A stretch of 7,697 nucleotides of DNA from a candidate division Zixibacteria bacterium DG_27 (GTDB lineage Bacteria > Zixibacteria > MSB-5A5 > DG-27), in assembly GCA_001302725.1 (NCBI GenBank), contig LIZU01000046.1:1-7697 (forward strand). The letters run 5' to 3'. Below the pieces are notes generated by a model. It did no database searches, was not told the DNA's origin, and worked only from the letters and a program-made list of their open reading frames with translations. The position numbers and the translations under genes were made by a program. This document shows positions 7,072 through 7,697 of this stretch, piece by piece. Within the stretch, counting starts at the first letter, position 1, and each line of letters opens with the position of its first letter.

Positions 7072-7098
7072 GTGACAAATTGGAGAGAATACTATAAA
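7072..7098 (+). promoter_or_regulatory. Candidate promoter of the AsnA-like/asparaginase pair
   Basis: GTGACA (7072-7077, 5 of 6) and TATAAA (7093-7098, 5 of 6) are 15 bases apart, shorter than the ideal 17. The start would be near 7105, leaving a leader of about 85 nt. The hexamers are good but the spacing is poor. Confidence 0.35.
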
Positions 7099-7177
7099 TT
7101 GTGCGCTTCGGATAAATCTGGCAACTGGAAATGCGTTGCTTGGAAGACCAAGAGAAGAGAGTTGAACAAGACTGGAT

Positions 7178-7183
7178 GAGGTG
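7178..7183 (+). promoter_or_regulatory. Ribosome binding site that fixes the start of the AsnA-like gene
   Basis: GAGGTG lies 6 nt before the ATG at 7190. The in-frame GTG at 7181 is part of this site, so it is unlikely to be the start. Confidence 0.75.
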
Positions 7184-7189
7184 AACGCA

Positions 7190-7594
7190 ATGGCAGATAA
7201 GAAGGCAGACTTGGCTGGCCCCGGCATTGGCGACTATAACGAGCTGGAGAAAATCCTGCCGCAGGACTACAGTCCTCTCTTAACCCCGAAGGAGACCCAG
7301 CAGGCGATCACTGCTCTGAAAAGCTACATCGAGGAGAACCTGTCAAAGGAGCTCAATCTAATTCGGGTTGAGGTGCCTCTGATAGTGGACGTTGAAAGCG
7401 GCGTCAACGACTATCTGGACCGTGATGGCTCACGTGCTCCTATCGGGTTCCACATTTCAAACGACTATGACAAGCACCCGGTCGACGCCCAGGTGGTGCA
7501 GGCCGCTGACAAGTGGAAAGGGGTGGCCCTGAAGCAGTTGGGGACGGAGGTTGGAGAGGGTTTTTACACTGACATGGGTGTTCAGAAGCATTGA
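7190..7594 (+). CDS. asnA: AsnA-like protein: N-terminal half of aspartate-ammonia ligase, truncated or stand-alone
   Basis: This 134-aa protein aligns, from memory, with the first ~95 residues of ammonia-dependent asparagine synthetase (about 330 aa, class II aminoacyl-tRNA-synthetase fold; makes Asn from Asp, NH3 and ATP). Matching stretches are LLTPKETQQAI, LSKELNLIRVEVPL (51-64), SGVNDYLDRDGSRAPIGF (70-87), KWK (108-110) and GEGFYTDM (122-129). Asp74 corresponds to Asp46 of the E. coli enzyme. The match stops abruptly after YTDM; the family goes on with a conserved Arg and then 'HS.YVDQWDWE', which is absent in all three frames downstream. The HSLAKWKR motif reads QAADKWKG here, losing His, Ser and Arg. 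It is therefore unlikely to be active alone. The start is ATG, with GAGGTG 6 nt upstream. The next gene starts 2 nt after the stop. It may be a decayed gene or a repurposed domain. Confidence 0.82.
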   Translation: MADKKADLAGPGIGDYNELEKILPQDYSPLLTPKETQQAITALKSYIEENLSKELNLIRVEVPLIVDVESGVNDYLDRDGSRAPIGFHISNDYDKHPVDAQVVQAADKWKGVALKQLGTEVGEGFYTDMGVQKH

Positions 7595-7596
7595 CT

Positions 7597-7697
7597 ATGG
7601 CAAGCAGGGAAACGACAGTCAAGATCTTTATCACCGGTGGGACTTTCGACAAAGAGTACAATGAACTCAAAGGAGAACTTTTTTTCAAGGATACCCA
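7597..7697 (+). CDS. Asparaginase-like protein, N-terminus only (runs off the window)
   Basis: Only 33 residues are visible, with no stop before the window end. VKIFITGGTFDKEYNEL (8-24) is the opening strand and nucleophile loop of the asparaginase/GatD fold. By family knowledge the Thr of GGT (Thr16 here) attacks the amide, and a nearby Tyr (Tyr21 is a candidate) lies in the mobile lid. GELFFKDT fits a short asparaginase-domain subgroup rather than classical EcAII, judged from memory. The family releases Asp and ammonia from Asn. ATG at 7597 lies 2 nt after the stop of the AsnA-like gene, with no good Shine-Dalgarno, so translational coupling is likely. Its frame is open back to 7573, so a single frame change between 7573 and 7594 would fuse the two proteins. 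Full length and domain content cannot be seen. Confidence 0.75.
   Translation, partial: MASRETTVKIFITGGTFDKEYNELKGELFFKDT

Larger units (their letters stand above)
6872..7189. other. 318-base divergent control region
   Basis: This region separates the start of the importer operon (-) from the AsnA-like gene (+). It holds a candidate promoter for each direction (listed separately), an A-rich purine tract at about 7050-7069 and an AT-rich patch at 7089-7100. I could not identify a convincing operator palindrome or riboswitch. The minus-strand frame is open through 6872-6985, but I judge this leader and upstream DNA rather than coding sequence. Confidence 0.6.

Noticed and set aside
7119..7137. 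A TGG...TGC pattern upstream of the AsnA-like gene as a sigma-54 promoter.
   Set aside because: The GG to GC spacing is 11 rather than 10 bases and the flanking bases do not match.
7557..7575. Programmed -1 frameshift at the T-run in GGTTTTTAC joining the AsnA-like and asparaginase frames.
   Set aside because: The run does not form a proper X XXY YYZ slippery heptamer, and a -1 shift there meets a TGA at 7570-7572.

Overview
The window looks like a bacterial chromosome segment, probably from an FCB-superphylum or related uncultured lineage (Zixibacteria, Calditrichota, KSB1 and Latescibacteria are typical candidates). The main clue is a secreted beta-propeller protein ending in a 'QNYPNPFN...SGIYFYKL' C-terminal domain of the type IX secretion (Por) sorting kind, which is abundant in those groups. 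The phylum is an inference; no rRNA or other marker gene is present.

Layout. At 1-864 (+) is the 3' part of an amidase-signature hydrolase cut by the window edge. A non-coding stretch (865-1209) follows, with a strong hairpin that best fits a terminator for the convergent minus-strand gene. At 1210-2853 and 2925-3353 (both -) lie two exported-protein genes, probably co-transcribed: a small orphan secreted protein (142 aa), then the 547-aa propeller protein, separated by a perfect 12-bp hairpin that lacks a U-tract. A 495-base gap (3354-3848) holds a possible promoter and leader for this pair. At 3849-6871 (-) is a compact sugar-type ABC importer operon in the order lipoprotein substrate-binding protein, MalF-like permease, MalG-like permease. 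There is no ATPase gene, so the importer must borrow one encoded elsewhere.

Upstream of the importer, and divergent from it, is a 318-base control region (6872-7189). It leads into a plus-strand pair: a 134-aa protein matching only the N-terminal half of ammonia-dependent asparagine synthetase (AsnA), and, starting 2 nt after its stop, an asparaginase-type ORF that runs off the window.

How the genes fit together. The importer would bring in an oligosaccharide or related solute. The exported proteins would act at or outside the cell surface. The most unusual spot is the right end, where a half-length AsnA-like protein with a degenerate active-site motif is coupled to an asparaginase-fold protein. 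It may be a deletion or frameshift relic, or an undescribed two-protein unit built from opposing asparagine enzymes.
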